A program made the position numbers and the translations under genes. Positions 13,917 through 22,733 of a stretch of DNA of 64,000 nt are shown piece after piece. The notes under the pieces were generated by a model, which had not been told where the DNA came from, made no database searches, and saw only the letters and a program-made list of their open reading frames with translations. Each line of letters starts with the position of its first letter. Position 1 is the stretch's first letter. Origin of the DNA: Anaerolineales bacterium. Its GTDB lineage: Bacteria > Chloroflexota > Anaerolineae > 4572-78 > J111. The stretch lies in assembly GCA_015075405.1 (NCBI GenBank), contig JABTUK010000006.1, positions 248,001-312,000 on the forward strand, written 5' to 3'.

Positions 13917-15770
13917 TTATTTGGGTGCGTTGGTGGCAGTTCCCTGGGGCACCAAACGAGTGACGCCCAAAATAGGCCGCCCGCTGCGCTCATAAAAAGC
14001 CGCCTCGATGGTCTCTTCCAGATTCAACGGGCGGTACAGCGCCTTGAATTGAGGGCTACGGTCAAAGATAATTTCATCGGGAGCGCGCCAGAGGTACAAC
14101 GTGGCCGGTTCCGCTATAAATCGCTGTAGACGAGGCGTAAGCTCTGCATCGGATTCCCACAGGTAGCCAAACACCTCGGTTGGGGTCACTCGACCGCCGG
14201 TCAGATAAGTTACTGGCGCCGCCAGTCCCCAATCCATAGCGATTACAGGGCTAGCTACATGCCCGTCCAACCAGTGACTCAAATCATAAATAGCGTCAGA
14301 GTGACTGCTCAACCCACCGCTTTCCGCCAGCGCCCCGTGATAGCGAATGACGCTGCTGAAGTTAGTGATAACGAGCAGACCCAAGCCGGCTAAGAGCGTG
14401 AGGCGTGAGGCGTGAGGCGTGAAACGTGATACGTGGTGCGTAGTGCGTGGTGCGTGGCCGGGTTTAATCGCTGTCTTGCCTCCCAATCTCCAATCCCCAA
14501 CCTCCGGCCCCTGGCTTAAAAACCACCCTCCTATGGCGATAGCTAGAGCGGGCCAAGGCATCAGGACGGCAAAGTGGGTAATCCACAGGGCCGAGACAGT
14601 GCCAATGCTGGCTAAAATGACCAGGCTGATGACCAAAAAAGGAAACAGAGCTATTCGAAAGGAAGCAGCGGGAGGCTTGAAATAGCCTTTGAGCACCACC
14701 CCGATTAAAACCAACCCAAACCCATACACCGGCAGGGGATTGCTGATAACCTGACCCAGATACCAGAGGTGACTGCCATCGAGTACCACCCCAAACTGCC
14801 GCAACCGCTCCAGCAGATTCGGTCCCACCGCCAAATTGTTGACCCCATAGTAGGAAGTCGCTGCATTTTGGGATATGTTTAAAAACGTGCCCCTCGTCTG
14901 GAGATTGTAAACAAGCAACGGCCAGCAGCCGGCCAGAAAAGCCGGAATTGCGACGGCGAAATCGGTTTTCCAGTGGAGAGCTTCCGGCAGCCGTTTGAGC
15001 CATTGAGAGAGATTGAGCAAAATAACGGCCCCTATCAGGGCAGCAATCAGCCATAAAAAGAGCAATTTTGCGTATAAACCGAGGCCAAAAAAGAAGGCCC
15101 CGGCGGCGGTCCAGCGCACTGACCCCCCCTGGATTCGACGCAGCCAACACAGCGTTGCAGCTAAACCGATGGCAGCGGTAACAGCCGTTACAAAAATGCC
15201 CTGGCGATTCCAAAAGATAAAAGTGGGCTCTACTGCCAGCAGCAGGGCAGCGCTCAACCCTACCCAACGCTGGCCGGAAAGCTGTCGAGCCAGCAGGTAA
15301 GTCAGGCTTAGGGTGACTACGCCAAGCAGAATGGACATACTTCGCAGCGCCGCCGGCGTTGGTCCCAAGAGGGCAATGAAAGGGATAGCCGCATAAGTAT
15401 TGAGCGCGCCGATGTAATCTTGGGTCATCAACGGCAACAGATGGCCGCCTATAGTCAAGCCGCTGTTGCGGAAAGCGGTCACTGCCTGTCCCTGCCACAA
15501 TTGCAAAGCCGGAACTGCTTCAAAAGCCTCATCGTAATGCAGTCCCGGCAAATCAAGCTGATAAAAACTCAGGGAGAGATACAACAAAATAATGGCGCTG
15601 AGAAGGAAGAATTCCGTAAAGCGTGAGGCGTGAGGCGTGAGGCGTGAGGCGTGAGGCGTAAAATGCGCTCCCCTGCTCCCCCCGCCCTTCGGCGCACCCG
15701 AAGGGGTGTGCTTCCCTGCTCTCTTGCCTCTCTGCGCCTCTTCGCCTCTTCGCCTCTTCACCACCATCAT
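13917..15770 (-). CDS. GT39-like membrane glycosyltransferase with repeat-encoded insertions
   Basis: 617 residues, about 10-12 membrane helices. LPGLHYDEAFEAVPALQLWQ after the first helix is the acidic loop typical of dolichyl-phosphate-mannose-type transferases (GT39/PMT-like), followed by TYLLARQLSGQRWVGLSAALLL. It likely transfers a sugar from a polyprenyl carrier at the outer membrane face. Residues 3-50 (basic, RRRGEEAQRG, HASRLTPHASRFT) and a stretch near 445-458 (VSRFTPHASRLT) are written by GAGGCG and GTGAGGC tandem repeats lying in frame. Its start overlaps the FecR-like gene stop by 4 bases, so translational coupling was kept despite the insertion. Confidence 0.8.
   Translation of the reverse strand: MMVVKRRRGEEAQRGKRAGKHTPSGAPKGGGSRGAHFTPHASRLTPHASRFTEFFLLSAIILLYLSLSFYQLDLPGLHYDEAFEAVPALQLWQGQAVTAFRNSGLTIGGHLLPLMTQDYIGALNTYAAIPFIALLGPTPAALRSMSILLGVVTLSLTYLLARQLSGQRWVGLSAALLLAVEPTFIFWNRQGIFVTAVTAAIGLAATLCWLRRIQGGSVRWTAAGAFFFGLGLYAKLLFLWLIAALIGAVILLNLSQWLKRLPEALHWKTDFAVAIPAFLAGCWPLLVYNLQTRGTFLNISQNAATSYYGVNNLAVGPNLLERLRQFGVVLDGSHLWYLGQVISNPLPVYGFGLVLIGVVLKGYFKPPAASFRIALFPFLVISLVILASIGTVSALWITHFAVLMPWPALAIAIGGWFLSQGPEVGDWRLGGKTAIKPGHAPRTTHHVSRFTPHASRLTLLAGLGLLVITNFSSVIRYHGALAESGGLSSHSDAIYDLSHWLDGHVASPVIAMDWGLAAPVTYLTGGRVTPTEVFGYLWESDAELTPRLQRFIAEPATLYLWRAPDEIIFDRSPQFKALYRPLNLEETIEAAFYERSGRPILGVTRLVPQGTATNAPK
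14397..14457. repeat. In-frame GTGAGGC/GTGATAC/GTAGTGC tandem repeat inside the GT39-like gene
   Basis: A run of 7-bp units of the form GTGAGGC, GTGAAAC, GTGATAC, GTGGTGC, GTAGTGC. It is read without a frame break as part of the transferase, probably in a loop between membrane helices. Related runs form intergenic hairpins at 35366 and 26233. Confidence 0.75.
15616..15759. repeat. In-frame tandem repeats in the 5' part of the GT39-like gene
   Basis: Five perfect tandem copies of GTGAGGC lie at 15623-15657, and CGCCTCTT units at 15733-15759, with GC-rich filler between. They encode the first ~48 residues of the transferase, before its first membrane helix. Confidence 0.8.
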
Positions 15771-16984
15771 TCCTGGGCTAACAGCGAAACATTGGCGACC
15801 ATGGCCTCGTAAATCCAGCCGGAGGCATAAATAGTAATTGATTTGACAAAAACGGGTTTGGCCGGGCCAAGCGAGGTGAGCAGATTATCTGACTCATACG
15901 GGTACCAGATAAAGCGGGCGATGCGTTCGCTGGAGTTAAATGGCTCATCGTAAAGAATGTAATTATCCGGCTTGGGGGAGTAATAGAAGCCGTGATACCA
16001 CTGACGATCATTGTTATCGGCGTCTTTGTAATCCAGGCGCAGCATGATTGGAAATTCAGAGCCTTGCTGGCCGCCCCCCGGCAGCGATTGTCGCACCAAG
16101 CGGACTTCGGCAAAAATCCGCAGCGATTGGAAATCGCGAACATCTTTATTAACCTGCTGGCTCACCCCAACTTCGGTGTGGACATTATCCTGGCCTTCGC
16201 TGCGCAGTGCCAACACACTGCGGTCTTGAAACGTAACCACCTGAGCGGTAGTGAGGACCCCGCCTTCGCTAAAATTTCGCTCGTAAGTTTCCCAGGAATT
16301 GTTCAACGAGGCCGGACTGAAATCACTATCTTTGAGCAAATTTTGCGCTGCCGGCAGCGGCGGCGACGGGGCTTGATTTTCGCTTACTAAGGCTCGCTCG
16401 CCCTGCTTCAACATCACCACGCTACCATCGCTCATCACATTGGCTTGCCCCAACCGGGTGGTTACTTGAGTTTCTGTCTCGTTGGTCTCAATTGAAAAAC
16501 TACCCTCATTCAATTCAATCCTGGCCTGAGGGGTGCTCAGATCAAAATTCAAAGCAGTTCGGCTCAATGATGAGGTGGCCCGCACCCGGCCTTTTTGCAC
16601 TTCAATTAATATTTGGGTGGGGTTGGGACTCCAACCGAAGCGAGGGGTGCGGGTTTCCCTTAAAACAATGGTGGTATCGCTGTACATGGTCAAGCTGCTG
16701 TCGTCTGAAAAGGTTAAAATAGCTTGTGAGGTAGTATCGGTAGAGATGATAAAATTTTCTTCAGCAGTGGTGGTGTTGCCGTCGGTGAGTGAAGACGACA
16801 ACCCCGCAGCCGGATTGCCAATTACCACTGTACCCCGAACTGAAGTCACCTCCGTCGAGAAGGTATCGGTCGCGTTGATAATATACCAGCGAATACTGGC
16901 CGGAATTAGCAGCGACAGCAGGCAGAAGATACCAAAGGCGGTGAGTAAAATGATCCAGGCAGTGCGTTCGATGTTGTTTCTCAT
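15767..16984 (-). CDS. FecR-like membrane-anchored protein
   Basis: About 405 residues from the ATG at 16984 (MRNNIERTAW); upstream alternatives are GTG 17026 and ATG 16996, and none has a clear ribosome site. One membrane helix (about 8-30) is followed by a FecR-type beta domain (VTSVRGTVVIGNPAAG, LTFSDDSSLTMYSDTTIVL, then LDLSTPQARIELNEGSFSI-like strands and a Q/R-rich end near 215). The second half (about 225-400) has a jelly-roll pattern (FSPASLNNSWETYERNFSEGG) suggesting a carbohydrate- or ligand-binding fold. It shares a 4-base overlap with the membrane glycosyltransferase downstream, so the pair probably acts together at the cell surface. Confidence 0.75.
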   Translation of the reverse strand: MRNNIERTAWIILLTAFGIFCLLSLLIPASIRWYIINATDTFSTEVTSVRGTVVIGNPAAGLSSSLTDGNTTTAEENFIISTDTTSQAILTFSDDSSLTMYSDTTIVLRETRTPRFGWSPNPTQILIEVQKGRVRATSSLSRTALNFDLSTPQARIELNEGSFSIETNETETQVTTRLGQANVMSDGSVVMLKQGERALVSENQAPSPPLPAAQNLLKDSDFSPASLNNSWETYERNFSEGGVLTTAQVVTFQDRSVLALRSEGQDNVHTEVGVSQQVNKDVRDFQSLRIFAEVRLVRQSLPGGGQQGSEFPIMLRLDYKDADNNDRQWYHGFYYSPKPDNYILYDEPFNSSERIARFIWYPYESDNLLTSLGPAKPVFVKSITIYASGWIYEAMVANVSLLAQE

Positions 16985-17060
16985 AACCAGGCCCATTATT
17001 TTACCATACCCTGGCCTGAACCGCACAAAACATAAATAGGGATGAATCCTCTCGCAGGGA

Positions 17061-17125
17061 GTAATCGGTAATCAGTGACCAGTAAACTGTTTCACTGATC
17101 ACTGATCATTGATTACTGATTACTG
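17061..17125. repeat. CAGTGAT/CAGTAAT heptamer hairpin
   Basis: Units of CAGTAATC, CAGTGACC and CACTGATC on the left pair with ACTGATC, ATTACTG units on the right. The right arm supplies the last codons (PVISNQ) and the stop of the DUF2723 gene. Confidence 0.65.
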
Positions 17126-19166
17126 GTTCGAGGGTCAATGAACCAATTTCGAGACCCTGGCCCAAGTTTTCAATGACTCCCGGCTCCGGCTGATAATACA
17201 ACCCCACCCGCAGCCGGTATTCACCTGGCGAAGCTATGGGCGGGACTGTCAACACATGCCGGTCGCGTAGAGTTTCGCCGGGCTGCCAGTAACGGCTGGG
17301 ATAAAAGTCGCCGCCGGGGCGCTGGTCGCTCTGGCTGAGGCCCTGGCCCGCGCCGTCAATCAGGTGGACGTAGCTGCTGTAATCACGCTCAAGCGGCTCG
17401 GTGGCCTGCCAATGCAGCGTTACCGTAATCGGGCGACCGGGGCTAATCAAGGCCGGAGACAGATCATATCCCCGCAGGTTGATGGAAGGCAGCACCAGGT
17501 CGAGCGGATAAGCCGGCGGGGTCTGATAGGGCCTGGCCTGCCACAGAGCGCCCGCCGGAGCGAGGTCTGCCTTGATTTCCAACCCGGCCATTGGCTTGAT
17601 CAGGTAGACCGGACGCCCGGAGGCCAGCGCCTGATCCAGTATCCGGCCGATATTAGCGTAGTCCGGTTCGGATGTAATCAAGGGAAAAAGGCCCAGTAGA
17701 TCGGGACGGCGGCCTTCGACATATTGGTAATACCACATGGGCATGATCTCATTGCGATCATTGCTCAGCAAGACGGCCCCGCTGGGCATAGGTTCGGCCA
17801 GGATGGTTTGCCAGCGGTCACGGGCGGTGATGTTATTGGCCTGATTGATTTCGCCAAATCGGGTGACGAGCAGTACCAGCGGAAACAGCAGGCCCAGCCC
17901 AGCCAAAGCAATGACCATGAAATGGTAAATCCGCTGCCCCAGCCGTTTTTCCAGGGCTTCGAGGCCGGGGCTGCTGTTAACCGAGCCAGTTTTGCCTTGC
18001 ACAAAAGCGCGGGTGATTCCATCCACCAGTCCCAGCCAGCCCAGCCCCAGCCACAGGCAAAGCAAGAGCCAATTGGGGATAAACAGCACATACACATCGC
18101 CGATAAAATAGATCAGGTTAAAGGCCAGAAAAAATACAAAACTCAAACCGCTCAAAAGCAGCAAATCCGTTCGCCCCCGCTGCCACAGGGTTATTAAGCC
18201 CAGCAGCGCCAAAGTCGCTCCCACCCAGCCGACCTGCTGGCGTAACAACTGCCAGGTCAGCGCCAGCCGATCCAGCCCGGCCGCCGCCGGTTGGAGTTCG
18301 CCGGTAAAAACACTGCCCATGATGTGGTTCCAAAATCCCCTCAGCGAATTATCATACAGGGTCAGCGTTTGCGTCTCACTCAAACTTAGTGTGTCGTAAG
18401 GCGTAAACGGCGCGATAATGGGCAGGTAAAGGTAGAGCAGCAGGGGAGTCAACAACAGGGCCGTGTAAATCAGCCAATTTCGACCGGGGACCGGGGACCG
18501 GGGACCGGGGGGTATTTCTACTCCGGTCTCCCGTCTTCGGTCCCCGGTCCACAAGAACAGCGCCAATGCCGGTAACAACAGCACCACTGTCCGGTGGTGA
18601 GTCAGACTTAGACCAATGGTTAACGCCAGTAACCTGCCAGGCGAGACCCTAAAGGTCTTTAAGACCTTTAGGGTCTGTACAGCCAGCCACAAAATGGCTG
18701 CCACAAACAGGGTGTGCAGCGCATAAACCTCGGCCACAATTGCCTGGCTCCAAAAGGTGTGGCTGGCGGCAAAGCTGGCCGCCGAAACAGCCGCCGCCAG
18801 CACCCGGGCCGGGAAGGGAACACCGGGCAAGGTGTGGTCTATCCATTGTCGGGCGACGGCGTAAGTCAACCCCACTGCCAGGGCCGCCAGCACCGCCGAG
18901 AATAGATTCATGCGCCAGGCCACTTCGCCCAGCGGCAAAAGGTGTGTCCACAGCCAGCCCAGCAGCACGTAAAGCGGATAGCCGGTTGGGTGGGCAATGC
19001 CGGGCAGCCAGGGCACAAATTGAAATTCGCCGCCGTCGGCTTCCAGCACGGTCGGGGCCAGGGTGGAAAGATAGAGCAGGAACGCAGCCAGGGTTACACC
19101 CAGGCCAACAAATCGGTCCAGAGATTGTGAGTCTGCCCGTCCAGCGGACGCTAACTTACTTACCAT
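17106..19166 (-). CDS. DUF2723-family polytopic membrane protein (probable lipid-linked glycosyltransferase)
   Basis: 686 residues, about 11 membrane helices then a soluble tail. The start after TM1 (LEADGGEFQFVPWLPGIAHP, then TGYPLYVLLGWLW) is diagnostic of DUF2723, which is distantly related to PMT-type enzymes. The C-terminal 150 residues form a beta-rich domain (LRGYDLSPALISPGRPITV, LHWQATEPLERDYSSYVHL). Probable role: surface glycosylation together with the FecR and GT39-like genes. Two repeats are read in frame: the ACCGGGG run (18482-18551, residues PPGPRSPVPGR) and a 33-bp palindrome (18644-18676). The stop codon lies in a heptamer repeat. Confidence 0.82.
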   Translation of the reverse strand: MVSKLASAGRADSQSLDRFVGLGVTLAAFLLYLSTLAPTVLEADGGEFQFVPWLPGIAHPTGYPLYVLLGWLWTHLLPLGEVAWRMNLFSAVLAALAVGLTYAVARQWIDHTLPGVPFPARVLAAAVSAASFAASHTFWSQAIVAEVYALHTLFVAAILWLAVQTLKVLKTFRVSPGRLLALTIGLSLTHHRTVVLLLPALALFLWTGDRRRETGVEIPPGPRSPVPGRNWLIYTALLLTPLLLYLYLPIIAPFTPYDTLSLSETQTLTLYDNSLRGFWNHIMGSVFTGELQPAAAGLDRLALTWQLLRQQVGWVGATLALLGLITLWQRGRTDLLLLSGLSFVFFLAFNLIYFIGDVYVLFIPNWLLLCLWLGLGWLGLVDGITRAFVQGKTGSVNSSPGLEALEKRLGQRIYHFMVIALAGLGLLFPLVLLVTRFGEINQANNITARDRWQTILAEPMPSGAVLLSNDRNEIMPMWYYQYVEGRRPDLLGLFPLITSEPDYANIGRILDQALASGRPVYLIKPMAGLEIKADLAPAGALWQARPYQTPPAYPLDLVLPSINLRGYDLSPALISPGRPITVTLHWQATEPLERDYSSYVHLIDGAGQGLSQSDQRPGGDFYPSRYWQPGETLRDRHVLTVPPIASPGEYRLRVGLYYQPEPGVIENLGQGLEIGSLTLEPVISNQ
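18482..18551. repeat. In-frame ACCGGGG heptamer hairpin in the DUF2723 gene
   Basis: Three to four tandem ACCGGGG units on the left pair with CCGTCTTCGGTCCCCGGTCC on the right. The same unit forms intergenic hairpins at 27139-27211 and 48926-48995. The reading frame of the host gene stays open through it. Confidence 0.8.
18644..18676. repeat. 33-bp near-perfect palindrome inside the DUF2723 gene
   Basis: Sixteen-base arms AGACCCTAAAGGTCTT and their exact complement around one T. It is read in frame (TLKVLKTFRVSPG) between two membrane helices, so the sequence was inserted, or evolved, without breaking the gene. Confidence 0.8.
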
Positions 19167-19241
19167 AAGGGCGATTATAACACGGAAGTGAGACAGTCAA
19201 AAAGAAGTTGGCCCCAGGTCGAGTCATTGGCAATGGTAACT

Positions 19242-19293
19242 TGGAGTCCAAAGCTTGTTGCCCTGGCTTTTTCAAAGCAAGCTTTGGACTCCA
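19242..19293. repeat. Inverted repeat TGGAGTCCAAAGCTTG (dispersed hairpin family)
   Basis: Perfect 16-bp arms (19242-19257 and 19278-19293) around a 20-base loop, in the intergenic space after the S41 protease gene. The arm is nearly the same as in the pstS-pstC hairpin at 3481-3537. Confidence 0.75.
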
Positions 19294-19320
19294 TCTCCGA
19301 CCTAAATTGACCACATCCAA

Positions 19321-19352
19321 ATAAAAAGGAGTCCACAATACTGCGGACTCCT
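19321..19352 (-). terminator. Intrinsic terminator of the S41 protease gene
   Basis: Eight-base perfect arms (AGGAGTCC/GGACTCCT, 19327-19334 and 19345-19352) followed on the minus strand by TTTTTATTT. It is 35 bases after the stop codon at 19387. Confidence 0.75.
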
Positions 19353-19386
19353 CGATGATGAGAGCCTAATTTACCAATCGTCTCCG

Positions 19387-20676
19387 CTACTTGCTGTCCG
19401 CCGCACCGGGCTTGGGTTCCGGCTCGATGCTGACGGCGGGAATGGCTTTTAGATATTCCAGCGCCTTGAGCAGTTGGGTATCCTCGCTCTTGAGCAGTTC
19501 GGCCTGGGTCATATTTTCTAATTCGGGTGGGGTGGTCAGGAAAGCGCCCACCGGCAGCTCAACTTCCACATCCGGCTCGATGCCCTGCTTGCGAATCAGC
19601 CGGCCATTGGGGGTAAGCCACTGGCTGGTGCCCAGCAGCAGCCCGGAACCGTCGTCCAGTTCAAACGGCTGCAAAACCGTGCCCGTGCCAAAGGTGGTTT
19701 CGCCCAAAACCGCGCCCCGTTTATGATCTTGAATGGCCCCGGCAAAAATCTCGGCGGCGCTGGCCGAACCCCGATTGATCAGCACCACAATGGGAATATC
19801 CGTCGCAATTCCGCCCGACTTGACCGGAAAAGTTTCGCGGTTGCCCTGAGCGTCTTCTTGCAGTAGCACATTGCCGTCTTTCAAAAATTGGCTAGTCACT
19901 TTGACCGCCTGCTCCAGCAAACCGCCGGGATTGTTACGCACATCAATAACCAACTGCTTGGCCCCGGCAGCTTCCGCTTCCTGGACGGCCTGAATGACCT
20001 GGTCATTCAAATTGGCGCTGAACTGGGTCATACGCACCACCGCCACCTCTGTGCCGGGAGCCATAGCCCACAGCGCCGCCGGAATCTTGATTTCAGCCCG
20101 CACCAGATCAAATTCCAGGCTCTCGTTGGAGTCCGGGCGGAAAACGGCGATAGTCACTTTGGTGCCTTCTTCGCCGCGAATGCGGTCCACCACTTCGTTC
20201 AGGGGCAGGGTGGTCACATCTTCGCCGTTGACTTCCAGGATGATGTCGCCGGCTCTAATGCCGGCTTTGGCCGCCGGTGAGCCATCAAAGGGCGCGACAA
20301 TCACCGGTAGGCCATTTTCTACGCCCACATGCGCGCCAATACCATAAAATTTGCCCGAAATATTGGTCTGCTGATCGGCTACCTCTTCTGGGGTTAAAAA
20401 GCGGGTGTGGCCTTCGTCGCCCAGGGCGGTAATCAGGCCGTTGATGGCCCCATAGGTCAGCTTTTGCGGGTCGAGCGCCTCGCGGTCAACAAAATGGTTC
20501 TGGACAATATTCCAAACCTGCCAGAAGACCTCAAACTCCGCCGGCTGGTCGGCGGCCCGCACCACCCCCGGCTTCAGAAAGTCGGAATTGGCAAAAAGCA
20601 CCCCACCCCCAAACGATACCAGGGTCAGCGTTAGCAGGCAAAACACGATTAAGACAAACTTGATAAACTTATTCAT
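19387..20676 (-). CDS. C-terminal processing protease, S41 family, lacking the usual catalytic Lys motif
   Basis: 429 residues. N-terminal signal anchor (about 5-29), helical segment, PDZ domain (about 95-165; GIGAHVGVENGLPVIVAPFD, GDIILEVNGEDV) and S41 core (about 175-375). The nucleophile motif is present (INRGSASAAEIFAGAIQDHK). Where CtpA/Prc enzymes have TFGKG, carrying the catalytic Lys, this protein reads TFGTG (GETTFGTGTVLQPFEL). I believe TFGTG forms occur in a branch of S41 proteins, but this should be confirmed. Probably acts in the extracytoplasmic space. AAGGAAAC lies before the ATG; a terminator follows the gene. Confidence 0.88.
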   Translation of the reverse strand: MNKFIKFVLIVFCLLTLTLVSFGGGVLFANSDFLKPGVVRAADQPAEFEVFWQVWNIVQNHFVDREALDPQKLTYGAINGLITALGDEGHTRFLTPEEVADQQTNISGKFYGIGAHVGVENGLPVIVAPFDGSPAAKAGIRAGDIILEVNGEDVTTLPLNEVVDRIRGEEGTKVTIAVFRPDSNESLEFDLVRAEIKIPAALWAMAPGTEVAVVRMTQFSANLNDQVIQAVQEAEAAGAKQLVIDVRNNPGGLLEQAVKVTSQFLKDGNVLLQEDAQGNRETFPVKSGGIATDIPIVVLINRGSASAAEIFAGAIQDHKRGAVLGETTFGTGTVLQPFELDDGSGLLLGTSQWLTPNGRLIRKQGIEPDVEVELPVGAFLTTPPELENMTQAELLKSEDTQLLKALEYLKAIPAVSIEPEPKPGAADSK

Positions 20677-20760
20677 TCACTTGTTTCCTTATTTTTATCT
20701 ACATAAAGGACGCCTTTTTATTTTACATCTTACGCCTTCTGGCTTAAGCTATCCTGAGAA

Positions 20761-20822
20761 ACAGTAATCAGTCATCAGTGAACAGTGAACAGTGATTACT
20801 GATCACTGACTACTGATGACTG
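20761..20822. repeat. CAGTGAA/CAGTAAT heptamer hairpin
   Basis: Tandem units CAGTAAT, CAGTCAT, CAGTGAA, CAGTGAA, CAGTGAT on one arm pair with ATTACTG, ATCACTG, ACTACTG, ATGACTG on the other. It lies between the divergent protease and ATPase genes and just before the ATPase ribosome site. Confidence 0.75.
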
Positions 20823-20846
20823 TTTACTTTCCAAAAGGGTCAAACT

Positions 20847-22592
20847 ATGCCTCAAACCGCAGCCGATTTGCAGCGCCTGCTGAGCCGTCTGGATGGAAAA
20901 GGGTACCCGGCCTATAAGGACATCCGCGGTAGTTATGAGTTCAATTATTTTACCTTGTTCATAGACCATGTGCAAGGCGACCCCTTTGCTGCGCCCAGCC
21001 GGCTGCGGGTACGCCTGCCGATGACCGCCGCCGGCTTTCCGCCCGACACCTACAGTCAGCCAAGCCGGCGAATAGCCCTGCGCGACTTTCTGGCCCGCGC
21101 CTTTTCCGGTCAATGCCGCACCCTGGCCGACCGCAGCCGGGGTTCCGGCAAAAGCGGCTTGCTGGCGATGGACCGGCCCGGTCAGGAAATCCTGGAGCGC
21201 TCAGCCATCGTCATTACCGCCGACGCCGTCGAAGCGCGTTTTGTGGCCGGTCTACCGGCGCAGGGGCGGCGGATCCTGGGGCGACAGGCAGCCCAGATGC
21301 TCTGTGAGGACGTGCCCCGCCTGGTCGAAGCCAGCCTGAAATATGCCAGCCTCAACCCCCAGCAGTTGACCGCCCACCTTGATGTCGCCGAAGATGCCGA
21401 CGCCTTACGCGGCCAGTTGCCTGGCCTGGGGTTGGTCGCCTTTGTGGCCGATGGCAGCAGCCTGCCCCGGCGCTCTGGGGTGGACGACCGCCCGCTCCAA
21501 AGCAGCCGGGTGACACCCTTTCGCAGCCCGGCCAGCCTGCGCGTCGAGGTGACGTTGCCCCACGCGGGCCGGGTGAGCGGCATGGGGCTGTCAGCGGGGG
21601 TTACGCTGATTGTCGGTGGGGGGTATCACGGCAAAAGCACCTTACTATCAGCCCTGGAACGGGGCGTCTACAATCACATCCCCGGCGATGGCCGCGAGTT
21701 GGTGGTCACAGAGCCAACGGCGGTCAAAATTCGGGCCGAGGCGGGCCGCCGCGTGGCCGGGGTTGATTTGCGCCCCTTCATCAACAATCTGCCTGACGGC
21801 AGCGAGGCCGCCGCCTTCCACACCGACAATGCCAGCGGCAGCACCAGCCAGGCCGCCAACATCATCGAGGCGCTGGAGGTAGGAGCTAAAGTGCTGCTGC
21901 TGGATGAAGATACCTGCGCCACCAATTTGATGATCCGCGATGCCCGCATGCAGGCGCTTGTGGAAAAATCGGGTGAGCCGATTACCCCTTTTGTGGACCG
22001 GGTGCGCCAGTTAACTTACCCTCCTCTGGGAGGGATTGAGGGGAGACAAGCTGTAAGTGTTATCCTCGTCTTGGGCGGCAGCGGCGACTACTTTGATGTG
22101 GCCGACACGGTGATTCGTATGGATGCTTACACCCCGCATGAGGTCACTGCGGCAGCCAAAGCCATTGCCGCGCAGCACCCCACCGGGCGCGCGATCGAAG
22201 CCGTTGGCCCTTGGCCCGCGCTCGCCCGGAGGATTCCCCTGGCCGAAAGCCTCGACCCCAGCAAAGGCCGGCGCGAGGTCAGCATCAAGGGCCGGGCGCT
22301 GCGAGCGGTGTTGTTTGGAACGGAGGAAATTGACGTGACAGCGGTCGAGCAGTTGATAGACGAAGGCCAGGTGCGAGCTATTGGCCAGGCCCTCAACCTG
22401 GCCCGCGAGCGCTTTATGGATGGCCACCGCGACATGGCCGAAGTGACAGCGGCAGTTATGGCCGCAATTGCCCAACACGGCCTGGACGCCCTCGATGCCC
22501 GCCTCACCGGCGATTACACCGCCTTCCGGCCCTACGAGTTCGCCGCCGCGCTCAACCGGCTGCGGACGCTGCGGGTGCGGCCGGGAGAGTGA
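20847..22592 (+). CDS. Predicted ABC-class ATPase (PF09818 family)
   Basis: 581 residues, full family length. The opening (LLSRLDGKGYPAYKDIRGSY, then FIDHVQGDPFAAPSRLRVRL) is characteristic. The nucleotide site has Walker A GGGYHGKSTLLSALERGVYN, followed by HIPGDGRELVVT and a Walker-B-like LLLDEDTCATNLMIRD. There are no membrane segments, so it is cytoplasmic. The biochemical role of this family is not known to me; it resembles an ABC ATPase without a transporter partner. GC-rich codon use matches the surrounding genes. An AAAGGG ribosome site precedes the ATG. Confidence 0.9.
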   Translation: MPQTAADLQRLLSRLDGKGYPAYKDIRGSYEFNYFTLFIDHVQGDPFAAPSRLRVRLPMTAAGFPPDTYSQPSRRIALRDFLARAFSGQCRTLADRSRGSGKSGLLAMDRPGQEILERSAIVITADAVEARFVAGLPAQGRRILGRQAAQMLCEDVPRLVEASLKYASLNPQQLTAHLDVAEDADALRGQLPGLGLVAFVADGSSLPRRSGVDDRPLQSSRVTPFRSPASLRVEVTLPHAGRVSGMGLSAGVTLIVGGGYHGKSTLLSALERGVYNHIPGDGRELVVTEPTAVKIRAEAGRRVAGVDLRPFINNLPDGSEAAAFHTDNASGSTSQAANIIEALEVGAKVLLLDEDTCATNLMIRDARMQALVEKSGEPITPFVDRVRQLTYPPLGGIEGRQAVSVILVLGGSGDYFDVADTVIRMDAYTPHEVTAAAKAIAAQHPTGRAIEAVGPWPALARRIPLAESLDPSKGRREVSIKGRALRAVLFGTEEIDVTAVEQLIDEGQVRAIGQALNLARERFMDGHRDMAEVTAAVMAAIAQHGLDALDARLTGDYTAFRPYEFAAALNRLRTLRVRPGE

Positions 22593-22733
22593 CAGAGAGC
22601 CTCGGTTGCTTTTGCAGTGGGTGAAGCGGCTTGCATTCAGGGATGTTGTTCGGCATAATGGTTGGTAGGTGCTTATAAATCGAGTATCAGGCCAACAGAA
22701 AAATCACTCCGTAAATTAGAACAGGAGGCAATT

